DNA of 64,000 nt from Aeromicrobium sp. 9AM (GTDB lineage: Bacteria > Actinomycetota > Actinomycetes > Propionibacteriales > Nocardioidaceae), in NCBI RefSeq assembly GCF_902506105.1, contig NZ_LR733303.1, positions 1 through 64,000 of the forward strand, given 5' to 3'. How positions within the stretch are numbered: position 1 is the stretch's first letter; every line of letters begins with the position of its first letter. The position numbers and the translations under genes are program-made. Positions 8,962 to 15,814 of the stretch are shown in pieces. Below the pieces are notes generated by a model. The model had not been told where the DNA came from, made no database searches, and saw only the letters and a list, made by a program, of their open reading frames with translations.

Positions 8962-10610
8962 TGAGGGTCATGGCGCAGATGGCAATGGTCATGAATCTCG
9001 ACAAGTGCATCGGTTGCCACACGTGCTCGGTGACCTGCAAGCAGGCGTGGACCAATCGATCCGGCACCGAGTACATCTGGTTCAACAATGTCGAGACCCG
9101 ACCCGGTCTCGGCTACCCCCGCACCTACGAGGACCAGGAGAAGTGGCAGGGCGGTTGGGAGCTGAACAAGCGGGGCCGCATGAAGCTCAAGGCAGGAGGT
9201 CGGTTCAGGAAGTTGATGACGATCTTCTCGAACCCCAAGCTGCCCTCGATCGGTGAGTACTACGAGCCCTGGACGTACGACTACGCCACGCTGACCGATG
9301 CGCCTGCGCAGGAGCACTCTCCTGTCGCGCGTCCCAAGTCGCTCATCTCGGGCAAGAACATGAAGATCGAATGGTCGGCCAACTGGGACGACGATCTGGG
9401 CGGCTCAACGGCCAACACGCACCGTGACCCGATGCTGAAGAAGATCGCGGACAAGGTGAAGTTCGAGTTCGAGCAGACCTTCATGTTCTACCTGCCACGC
9501 ATCTGCGAGCACTGCCTCAACCCCTCATGTGCCGCATCCTGTCCGAGTGGCGCCATCTACAAGCGCGAAGAGGACGGGATCGTTCTGGTCGATCAGGACG
9601 CCTGCCGCGGATGGCGGATGTGCGTGTCTGGCTGCCCGTACAAGAAGATCTACTTCAACCACCGCACGGGCAAGGCAGAGAAGTGCACCTTCTGCTTCCC
9701 GCGCATCGAGGTCGGACTCCCAACGGTCTGCTCTGAGACGTGCGTGGGACGCCTGCGCTACATCGGACTGATGCTGTACGACGCGGACAAGGTGCTTGCG
9801 GCGGCCTCCACGACCGATGAGCACGGCCTGTACGAAGCACAGCGAGACGTGTTCCTGGACCCGTTCGACCCTGAGGTCATCCGCGAGGCCGAGAAGGCGG
9901 GCATTGCACGCGACTGGATAGACGCTGCGCAGCGTTCCCCGATCTACGCGCTGATCAACACGTTCAAGGTCGCGCTGCCGCTTCACCCGGAATACCGGAC
10001 CATGCCGATGGTCTGGTACATCCCGCCGCTCTCGCCGGTCGTCGAGGTGGTCGCCGAGACAGGGGAGGACGCCGAGGACAAGGGAAACCTCTTCGCGGCC
10101 ATCGACGCCTTAAGAATCCCGATCGAGTACCTCGCGGAGCTCTTCACGGCCGGCGACGTTGTTCCTGTGGACGCCGTGCTCAAGAAGCTCGCAGCCATGC
10201 GTTCGTACATGCGTGACATCAACATGGGTCGCGAACCAGACGCGTCGATCCCAGCGGCCGTGGGGATGACCGAGGAGGAGATGTACGACATGTACCGACT
10301 CCTCGCCATCGCCAAGTACGAAGAGCGCTATGTCATCCCTCCTGCACACGCAGAACAAGCCCACTCGCTGGAGGAGCTGGCCACCGAGTGCGCGGTTTCG
10401 GAATATGGCGGCGGGCAGAACGACCTCTTCGGTGAGGGCTCGGGCGCACCGACGCCCATTGCGGTCGAGAACTTCCAGATGTTGCAGGATCGGCAGACTT
10501 CGGACTCGCTGGCTGGTCCCGACGGCAAGAAGGGACGTGTCAATCTGCTCAACTGGGATGGCAAGGGCTCGCCGAGCGGCATCTTCCCGCCAAAGGGAGA
10601 CGACTCGTGA
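8961..10610 (+). CDS. narH: Respiratory nitrate reductase beta subunit
   Basis: 549 residues; the ATG at 8961 shares its A with the narG TGA (an alternative ATG is at 8970). NarH is the electron-transfer subunit carrying three [4Fe-4S] and one [3Fe-4S] clusters between NarI hemes and NarG. The first cysteine group is Cys16, 19, 22 and 26 (CIGCHTCSVTC). Further groups follow: CEHCLNPSCAASCPSG, CRGWRMCVSGCP, and CTFCFPRIEVG with CSETC. In CRGWRMC a Trp replaces one Cys, the known hallmark of the [3Fe-4S] site. All ligand groups are intact, so the subunit looks functional. Confidence 0.96.
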   Translation: MRVMAQMAMVMNLDKCIGCHTCSVTCKQAWTNRSGTEYIWFNNVETRPGLGYPRTYEDQEKWQGGWELNKRGRMKLKAGGRFRKLMTIFSNPKLPSIGEYYEPWTYDYATLTDAPAQEHSPVARPKSLISGKNMKIEWSANWDDDLGGSTANTHRDPMLKKIADKVKFEFEQTFMFYLPRICEHCLNPSCAASCPSGAIYKREEDGIVLVDQDACRGWRMCVSGCPYKKIYFNHRTGKAEKCTFCFPRIEVGLPTVCSETCVGRLRYIGLMLYDADKVLAAASTTDEHGLYEAQRDVFLDPFDPEVIREAEKAGIARDWIDAAQRSPIYALINTFKVALPLHPEYRTMPMVWYIPPLSPVVEVVAETGEDAEDKGNLFAAIDALRIPIEYLAELFTAGDVVPVDAVLKKLAAMRSYMRDINMGREPDASIPAAVGMTEEEMYDMYRLLAIAKYEERYVIPPAHAEQAHSLEELATECAVSEYGGGQNDLFGEGSGAPTPIAVENFQMLQDRQTSDSLAGPDGKKGRVNLLNWDGKGSPSGIFPPKGDDS

Positions 10611-11305
10611 GCGCGCGGCGCGCCAAGGCGACGATGCCCGCCACGCAACTGACGATCGCGTGGCAGTCGGTATCGCTGCTGCTCGACTATCCCGATGATC
10701 AGATGCTCGGACGGGCAGGGCTGATCAGGGATGCCACTCAACAATTGTCACCGGTGATCGCTGAGTCGATCCGCGATTTCCTCGACCACCTGGAGTCGAC
10801 CCCCTTGTCGGAGCTGCAAGCTGACTACGTCGAGACGTTTGACAATCGACGTCGCTGCAACCTGTTCCTGACCTACTTTGCGCACGGAGACACGCGCAAG
10901 CGAGGGATGGCACTGCTGCGCTTCAAGCAGATCTACATCCAGGCCGGGTTCGATCTCGATGATTCGGAGCTGCCCGACCACCTGTGCGTGGTGCTCGAGT
11001 TTGCCGCCACGATCGACCATGATCTTGGCCGTGACCTGATGCTGGACCATCGCGCTGGACTGGAGCTGCTGCGGTTGTCGCTTCGAGACATGGCATCGCC
11101 GTGGTCGTCACTGATCGATGCGGTCACCGCGACCCTTCCGCCCTTGCGCGGTGAGGAGCGCGATGCCGTACGACGCCTCGCCGCCGAAGGGCCACCCGAG
11201 GAAGAGGTAGGGCTCGCTCCTTTCGCCAGTCCGCAGTTCAGCCCCGGCGCAACCTCCGGGGCCACCCTGTTGCCGATGCCGTCCTTCCCGGTAGCGCGTT
11301 CATGA
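10607..11305 (+). CDS. narJ: Nitrate reductase assembly chaperone (delta subunit)
   Basis: 232 residues starting at GTG 10607, overlapping the narH stop by 4 nt (GTGA). NarJ is a cytoplasmic TorD-family chaperone that helps insert the molybdenum cofactor into NarG before NarGH docks on NarI; it is not part of the final enzyme. The family pattern is visible: LLDYPDDQ near residue 26, then LQADYVETFDNRRRCNLFLTY and HGDTRKRGMALLRFKQ. The C-terminal 35 residues are Pro/Ser-rich and likely disordered. Overlap with both neighbours suggests tight translational coupling. Confidence 0.92.
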   Translation: MSARRAKATMPATQLTIAWQSVSLLLDYPDDQMLGRAGLIRDATQQLSPVIAESIRDFLDHLESTPLSELQADYVETFDNRRRCNLFLTYFAHGDTRKRGMALLRFKQIYIQAGFDLDDSELPDHLCVVLEFAATIDHDLGRDLMLDHRAGLELLRLSLRDMASPWSSLIDAVTATLPPLRGEERDAVRRLAAEGPPEEEVGLAPFASPQFSPGATSGATLLPMPSFPVARS

Positions 11306-12027
11306 GTGTCTTTCTGTTCGTTGTCGTCCCGTACGTCTGCCTAACCGTGTTCGTAGCCGGGCATCTATGGCGCTGTCGCTACGACAAGTTCGGCTGGACG
11401 ACCCGGTCGTCTCAGCTTTATGAGAACCGGCTGCTCCGAATCGGCAGCCCGCTGTTTCACTTCGGAATGCTCGGTGTGGTGGGCGGCCATGTGATCGGCC
11501 TGCTCGTGCCGCAGTCATGGACCGATGCGGTGGGTATCACCGAGCACATGTACCACGTGGCGGCGGTCGGCGGCGGGCTGGCCGCAGGTGTGATGACCGT
11601 GGTCGGCATGGTGATCCTGATCTATCGCCGCCGCACGACCGGACCGGTGTTCTCCGCGACCACCGTGATGGACAAGGTGATGTACGCGTTCCTGGCAATC
11701 GTCATCGTGCTCGGCATGTGGAACACGATCGCCGGCTCGATCATGACGATCGGTGGTGAGTACAACTACCGCGAGGGCGTCTCGGTCTGGTATCGCTCGT
11801 TCCTCGCGTTCCAGCCCGACGCCGCGCTGATGGCGAACGCGCCGCTGGGCTTCCAGCTGCACGCACTAGTCGCTTTCGGGCTGTTCGCGCTATGGCCTTT
11901 CACCCGATTGGTGCACGTATTCAGCGCACCCGTGGGCTACCTGACTCGCCCCTACATCGTCTACCGCAGCCGTGACGATCAGCTCGGCAGTCACAGCCCA
12001 CGCCGCGGCTGGGATCGGGTCGGCTGA
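11302..12027 (+). CDS. narI: Respiratory nitrate reductase gamma subunit (cytochrome b)
   Basis: 241 residues with five hydrophobic helices, starting at ATG 11302 within the narJ stop. NarI anchors NarGH on the inner face of the membrane, takes electrons from menaquinol and passes them through two b hemes. The expected axial histidines are present: His53 and His63 (FHFGMLGVVGGH) in helix 2, and His187 and His205 in helix 5 (LHALVAFGLFALWPF, then TRLVH), the numbering also used for the last two in Escherichia coli NarI. A short cupin gene follows after 60 nt. Confidence 0.95.
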   Translation: MSVFLFVVVPYVCLTVFVAGHLWRCRYDKFGWTTRSSQLYENRLLRIGSPLFHFGMLGVVGGHVIGLLVPQSWTDAVGITEHMYHVAAVGGGLAAGVMTVVGMVILIYRRRTTGPVFSATTVMDKVMYAFLAIVIVLGMWNTIAGSIMTIGGEYNYREGVSVWYRSFLAFQPDAALMANAPLGFQLHALVAFGLFALWPFTRLVHVFSAPVGYLTRPYIVYRSRDDQLGSHSPRRGWDRVG

Positions 12028-12087
12028 GGTACTGCAGCTCGATTCTTCACGGAATCGCTTCATATCCATTTATCAACAGGGAGTCCC

Positions 12088-12423
12088 ATGCAGAAGGAGT
12101 CACTGACCGCGCTTGCCCGCCATCACATGGAGACGGCCAAGAAGACATCGAGCGGTCGAAGCGCCCACACTGTGTACGGCGGTCACGAGCACGTCCTGCG
12201 CCAGACCCTGATCGCGCTCCAAGCGGGCATCAACCTCGACGAGCACGAGAATCCGGGCGAGGCCACCCTCCAAGTGCTACACGGCCGGGTGACCCTCGTG
12301 GCCGGAGAGAACAGATGGAACGGCTCACCGGGCGACCTGATCACCATCCCGGACTCACGCCACTCACTCGAGGCCGTGGAGGACTCCGTCGTGCTGCTGA
12401 CAGTCGGCAAGCACACAAGCTGA
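12088..12423 (+). CDS. Small cupin-domain protein
   Basis: 111 residues from ATG 12088, with AACAGGGAG a few nt upstream. A single cupin barrel covers residues about 35-108: INLDEHENPGEATLQVLHG (first cupin motif, with the His-Glu pattern) and GDLITIPDSRHSLEAVEDS (second motif, with the closing His). Metal binding through these residues is likely. Small cupins of this kind are often found beside redox or nitrogen-oxide genes, but the ligand is unknown. It is the last gene before att copy 2 and probably travels with the nar operon. There is no obvious terminator directly after it. Confidence 0.75.
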   Translation: MQKESLTALARHHMETAKKTSSGRSAHTVYGGHEHVLRQTLIALQAGINLDEHENPGEATLQVLHGRVTLVAGENRWNGSPGDLITIPDSRHSLEAVEDSVVLLTVGKHTS

Positions 12424-12492
12424 GGTTCGTCGACGCCGGCGTGGTCCCGCGTGAGTACGTAGCAACTCCGCGCAGATCGAACACGATGCACG

Positions 12493-12523
12493 ACTGGCGT
12501 CGACCACACCCCACTGGCGTCGA
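12493..12523. repeat. 11-nt direct repeat near the right att copy
   Basis: ACTGGCGTCGA occurs at 12493-12503 and 12513-12523 (20-nt period). Its core CTGGCGTCG ends 76 nt before the att repeat at 12599, the same distance as CTGGCACCG at the left copy. Candidate integrase arm site. Confidence 0.55.
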
Positions 12524-12598
12524 GAATCTGGGGGGAATCCCGGGGCAAGTCCTTACCGATGCGGCATCGCTGCAGTTCAGGAGAGTGCTGGGCGCGGG

Positions 12599-12649
12599 CT
12601 GTAAATCAGACGGCTCAGCCTACGCAGGTTCGAACCCTGCACCTGCCAC
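12599..12649 (+). repeat. Attachment-site repeat, copy 2 (3' half of tRNA-Tyr)
   Basis: Identical over 51 nt to 2103-2153, covering anticodon loop, long variable arm, T arm and acceptor 3' strand of tRNA-Tyr(GTA). The upstream bases (GGCGCGGG) cannot form the anticodon stem, so this copy is also only a fragment. It marks the junction between the island and chromosomal DNA. Confidence 0.85.
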
Positions 12650-12659
12650 GGGAAACGAG

Positions 12660-12695
12660 GAGCCCCTCACCAGCGGAGACGCAGGTGAGGGGCTC
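12660..12695 (+). terminator. Hairpin after att copy 2
   Basis: A 12-bp stem GAGCCCCTCACC/GGTGAGGGGCTC, extended after an A-A mismatch by GCG/CGC and closed by GAGA, then TTCTC. It has the same layout as the hairpin at 2165-2200, with compensating changes in both arms. Confidence 0.75.
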
Positions 12696-12729
12696 TTCTC
12701 GTCGGTGGGCGCGCAACCCCGACGTGAGC

Positions 12730-13314
12730 TCAGGCGATCGCTGCGCCCACACGTTCGCGCAGGACGGGTATGACGTCGGTCAGGAACCACGGGTTGCGGC
12801 TCTGCCAGCGGAAATTGAGCGGGGACGGATGGACGAGGGGGATGACGTCCGGCAGGTGGTCGCGGAACGCGTGGACGGTCTCGGTGAGGTTCCGCCGGGC
12901 CCGACCGGCAAGGTAGTGGGACTGGGCATAGCCGCCGATGAGGACCGTGACCTCGATGTCCGGCATCAGCTCGAGGAGCGGGGGGTGCCACCGTTCTGCG
13001 AAACCCTTCCTCGGTGGCAGGTCGCCGGCCACGCCCTTGCCCGGGAAGTAGAAATCCATCGGCAACAGGGCAAACAGATCCGGGTCCCGGAACTGCTCCT
13101 CCGTGACGCCGAGCCAGTCGAAGAGCTTCGCGCCGCTGGCGTCGTTCCACGCGAGGCCGCTCTCCTGGGCCTTTCGTCCAGGCGCTTGGCCGACGATCGC
13201 GACTCGGGCGCGCGGGCCAGCTGCATACAGCGGCAGGTAACCGAGGTCTCGCATGGCTGCGTTGTCGGCGTCCTCGATGATCGCCTGGCGGATCGACGTG
13301 AAGCTCATCGTCAC
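12730..13314 (-). CDS. Uracil-DNA glycosylase family protein
   Basis: 194 residues, GTG at 13314 (ATG at 13308 also possible). The UDG-superfamily fold is indicated by the N-terminal motif VAIVGQAPGRKAQESGLAWN (about residues 38-57), where the water-activating residues sit, and the C-terminal loop VHPSPLNFRW (about residues 162-171), which inserts into DNA. Lengths and motifs fit the small UDG-like proteins that remove uracil or mismatched bases; exact substrate cannot be set by eye. It is the first chromosomal gene right of the island. The LysE-type gene that follows on the minus strand would be read first, and its stop lies 2 nt from this gene's start codon on the other side, so the pair is closely packed. 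Confidence 0.8.
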   Translation of the reverse strand: MTMSFTSIRQAIIEDADNAAMRDLGYLPLYAAGPRARVAIVGQAPGRKAQESGLAWNDASGAKLFDWLGVTEEQFRDPDLFALLPMDFYFPGKGVAGDLPPRKGFAERWHPPLLELMPDIEVTVLIGGYAQSHYLAGRARRNLTETVHAFRDHLPDVIPLVHPSPLNFRWQSRNPWFLTDVIPVLRERVGAAIA

Positions 13315-13316
13315 GG

Positions 13317-13928
13317 CTAGCGCGACTCGACGGCGAGCCGACCGCTGAGCAGGACGAACGTGGCCGCGAAGGCCTTGCGGATTCGATCAAGACGTTTGGC
13401 GTTCGACAAGAGCGCGTCGCGCACCGACGCAGCAAACACCCCGTACGCCGCGAAGACCACGAACGTCATCAGCATGAAGACCCCGCTCAGAACGAGCATG
13501 TGAATCGTGGTGTGCGGTGATCCTGCCGGGACGAACTGCGGGAGGAACGCGAAGAAGAAGATCGTCAGCTTCGGGTTGAGCAGGTTGATGGTGATCCCGG
13601 AGACGAGCACGCGGCGGGCGGACGCTGCGCCGGGACGGCTGTCGACCGCGAGGGCACCGGTGTCGCGCCAGGTCGCCCACGCCATGTAGAGCAGATAGCC
13701 GACGCCGGCCCACTTGATGGCCGCGAACGCTATGCCGCTCGCGTGGAGCACGGCTGCCAGCCCCGTGACCGCAGCCACCAGGTGCGGGACGGTGCCGAGG
13801 GTGCAGGCGAAGGCGGCGAGGATGCTGGCGCGTGCACCGCGCGAGATGCCGGCGGCCACCGTGAAGAGCGCGCCGGTTCCGGGCGTGGCGACGATCACGA
13901 ACGAGGTGAGGAGGAATGCTGGACCCAT
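13317..13928 (-). CDS. LysE/RhtB-family amino-acid exporter
   Basis: 203 residues with about six membrane helices. The LysE-family pattern is clear: N-terminal FLLTSFVIVATPGTGALFTV (PGP-like motif written as PGTG), an amphipathic G/A-rich second helix, KWAGVGYLLYMAWATW near residue 72 and NLLNPKLTIFFFAFLPQFV near residue 120. These proteins export amino acids or small metabolites using the proton gradient. It is probably read with the UDG-family gene just downstream on the same strand. Substrate unknown. Confidence 0.88.
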   Translation of the reverse strand: MGPAFLLTSFVIVATPGTGALFTVAAGISRGARASILAAFACTLGTVPHLVAAVTGLAAVLHASGIAFAAIKWAGVGYLLYMAWATWRDTGALAVDSRPGAASARRVLVSGITINLLNPKLTIFFFAFLPQFVPAGSPHTTIHMLVLSGVFMLMTFVVFAAYGVFAASVRDALLSNAKRLDRIRKAFAATFVLLSGRLAVESR

Positions 13929-13965
13929 AGCAGCGCAGGCTACCGAGGATTCGTCGCGTTGACAC

Positions 13966-14727
13966 TCATCGTGAGGCGACGGAGCTCGCTCTGCCGAGGT
14001 GCCGGGCGAAGAACCGGGTGTCGATCCGATCGGCCGGCACCCGGAAGTGCGAGCCCGGGAACGCCAGCAGGGTCTTGTCCTCGGATGCGAACGCGTCGAA
14101 CACCTCCAGGCCGGATTCGCGCGAGATCTCGGCGTCGTCCCACGGCAGCAGGAACTCGACCGGGATCGTGACCTGGCGCGCTGCCTCGATCACGGCGTCG
14201 TACACGAACACGCCACCGAAGATCGCCGCACGAATACGCGGCTCGGCCACGGCGAGAGGGATCCCGATCGCGCTGGCGAGCGTCATCCCCGAGTACCCGA
14301 TCGGCACATCGTCGCCGACCTCAGGGAGTGAGAGCAGTGCGCCGATCGTCGCCCGCCACTCGGGCACGGCGCGTTCGGCGAGCGAGGCGTTGTACGGGGC
14401 GATCGACGGAGCCAGTGACTCGCCGCGTTCCCTTGCCTCGAGCATCGCGTCGACCCACTGCTGGTCCTCCTCCGAACGGGGCCGGTCTCCGTGGCCGGGC
14501 GAATCGATCGCGGCGACATGGAATCCATCGCGTACGACGGTCTCCCGAGCCCGCGACACGAGGCCGTGAGCGCGCTTGTGCAGTCCGCCGCCGTGGCCCA
14601 TGAGCAGGAGCGGCGCGTGAGCGTCGGCGGACGCCGGCGACCACAGGACGCCGGGAACGTCTCCGACGACGAAGCTGCGGTCGACGACGCCGTCTGACGC
14701 CGTCTCCGCGGTGAAATGAAGGTCCAT
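13966..14727 (-). CDS. Alpha/beta hydrolase (dienelactone-hydrolase-like)
   Basis: 253 residues from ATG 14727, cytosolic. The oxyanion-hole region is LLLMGHGGGLHKR, the nucleophile elbow is GYSGMTLASAIG (Ser about residue 150), and a C-terminal acid and histidine follow (ASEDKTLLAFPGSHFRVPAD). The fold matches serine hydrolases of the dienelactone-hydrolase and acyl-peptidase type. The substrate cannot be told from sequence. The methyltransferase gene lies 15 nt upstream in the same direction, so the two are likely co-transcribed. Confidence 0.82.
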   Translation of the reverse strand: MDLHFTAETASDGVVDRSFVVGDVPGVLWSPASADAHAPLLLMGHGGGLHKRAHGLVSRARETVVRDGFHVAAIDSPGHGDRPRSEEDQQWVDAMLEARERGESLAPSIAPYNASLAERAVPEWRATIGALLSLPEVGDDVPIGYSGMTLASAIGIPLAVAEPRIRAAIFGGVFVYDAVIEAARQVTIPVEFLLPWDDAEISRESGLEVFDAFASEDKTLLAFPGSHFRVPADRIDTRFFARHLGRASSVASR

Positions 14728-14742
14728 GGGGTGCCTTTCGAT

Positions 14743-15531
14743 CTAGTCGGCGAGCCTGAAGGCGCCGCGGTGGACGGTAAAAGTGCCGTCGGCAAGGGCG
14801 ACGGCGAAGTTGATCATCCTGGTGGGCCCGTCGGCCAGGAGGGCAGGGAGTGAGGCCTCGGTCTCCGCAGCAGCGAGCCGGCTTCCGAGGTCGTCGAACC
14901 ACTGGAGGACCCAGGGCGTCTCGTCGACCCACTCGAGCGCCGTGAACCCGCTGTCCTCGATGACCCCCAGCAGATCGGAGGGTGCTGCCAAGAAGCTGTC
15001 CGTGCCGTCGATCGACCACGGCAGCGGGAGCGGGAGCGCATCCTCGCTGGCTCGGCACACCTCGAAGACCGCCAGGCAGGCGCCGCGGCGAAGCCGTTTC
15101 GCGATCTCCCCGAAGAACGCCGACTTGTCGTCGACATTCATCTGGACGTGCATCGACAAGGCGGCGTCGAAGCCGGACCGCTGTAGACGTGCGATGTCGG
15201 AATGGAGGAACTGGACCCGGGCGCCGAGACGGGCGACAGACGTCAACGCGGTCGCCGCCTCGACATATGCCTCGGTGAGGTCGACTCCCAAGACGTCGCA
15301 CCCGGTGGTGCGGGCGATCTGGCGGGCGGGGCCGCCGAGCCCTGAGCCGACATCGAGGAGAGTCATACCAGCGCTGAGATCGAGGCTGGGGATGAGTCGG
15401 TCGACTGCCTCGGCCCCGCCGCCGTGGAACTGGTCGATGCCGTCGAGCTGTGCCTGGGTGAGATCGGACAGGTCCGCGCCGGCAAGCTGTCCGATCGTGG
15501 TGACCAGATCGGTTTCGGTGTATGCGCTCAT
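14743..15531 (-). CDS. Class I SAM-dependent methyltransferase
   Basis: 262 residues from ATG 15531. The SAM-binding motif I is LLDVGSGLGGPARQIARTTG (about residues 57-76), followed by the acidic residue of motif II (VLGVDLTEAYVEAA) and motif IV/post I (FDAALSMHVQMNVDDK). The overall pattern resembles small-molecule methyltransferases related to UbiE or sarcosine/dimethylglycine methylases. It is the promoter-proximal gene of a two-gene minus-strand unit with the alpha/beta hydrolase. Substrate unknown. Confidence 0.85.
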   Translation of the reverse strand: MSAYTETDLVTTIGQLAGADLSDLTQAQLDGIDQFHGGGAEAVDRLIPSLDLSAGMTLLDVGSGLGGPARQIARTTGCDVLGVDLTEAYVEAATALTSVARLGARVQFLHSDIARLQRSGFDAALSMHVQMNVDDKSAFFGEIAKRLRRGACLAVFEVCRASEDALPLPLPWSIDGTDSFLAAPSDLLGVIEDSGFTALEWVDETPWVLQWFDDLGSRLAAAETEASLPALLADGPTRMINFAVALADGTFTVHRGAFRLAD

Positions 15532-15620
15532 GTCTCCAGCGTCGACGCAACGCCAGGTTCGGGGTATCGACCGATCGGCTCCACTTGTGTCCGCCGATCG
15601 GCTGTCTCCCCGACATGACG

Positions 15621-15654
15621 GAGCCCCTCGAACCAGGTGGGTGGTGAGGGGCTC
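15621..15654. terminator. GC-rich hairpin between divergent genes
   Basis: GAGCCCCTC (15621-15629) pairs with GAGGGGCTC (15646-15654) around a 16-nt loop. There is no U-tract, and it sits between two divergent genes, an odd place for a terminator. The stem matches part of the hairpin at 12660-12695. It may be a relic or a leader structure. Confidence 0.4.
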
Positions 15655-15659
15655 AGTCG

Positions 15660-15695
15660 CTCAAGGCACTTCGGAGGTTGAAGCAAGACCTTGAG
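15660..15695. promoter_or_regulatory. Inverted repeat upstream of the synthetase gene
   Basis: CTCAAGG (15660-15666) and CCTTGAG (15689-15695) form a perfect 7-bp inverted repeat with a 22-nt spacer, about 120 nt before the synthetase start. It could be an operator or an RNA hairpin; no regulator is identified. Confidence 0.35.
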
Positions 15696-15814
15696 CTGTG
15701 TGCACCGGCAGGGCGTGTTCACCTGCCGGCTCGTCATCCAATCTAGGACCGGCCCAGACGGCACACAACAAACGGCAGGCGAACGTTCGGACCCCTGTGG
15801 TTCACCGCGGGTTC

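Larger units (their letters stand above)
2103..12649. mobile_element. Genomic island carrying the nitrate respiration module
   Basis: The interval is bounded by perfect 51-nt direct repeats derived from tRNA-Tyr (2103-2153 and 12599-12649). Inside are a CBS protein, a YwiC-like protein, narK, narGHJI and a cupin; outside to the right are ordinary chromosomal genes. No integrase, excisionase or relaxase is present, so mobility would depend on functions from a neighbouring element, probably upstream of the window. It could be the older member of a tandem array, with a later element inserted between it and the intact tRNA. The boundaries are direct observation; the history is inference. Confidence 0.7.

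Noticed and set aside
12315..12773. Open frame crossing att copy 2
   Set aside because: Runs through the cupin gene end, the tRNA fragment and a terminator; cannot be a stable gene.
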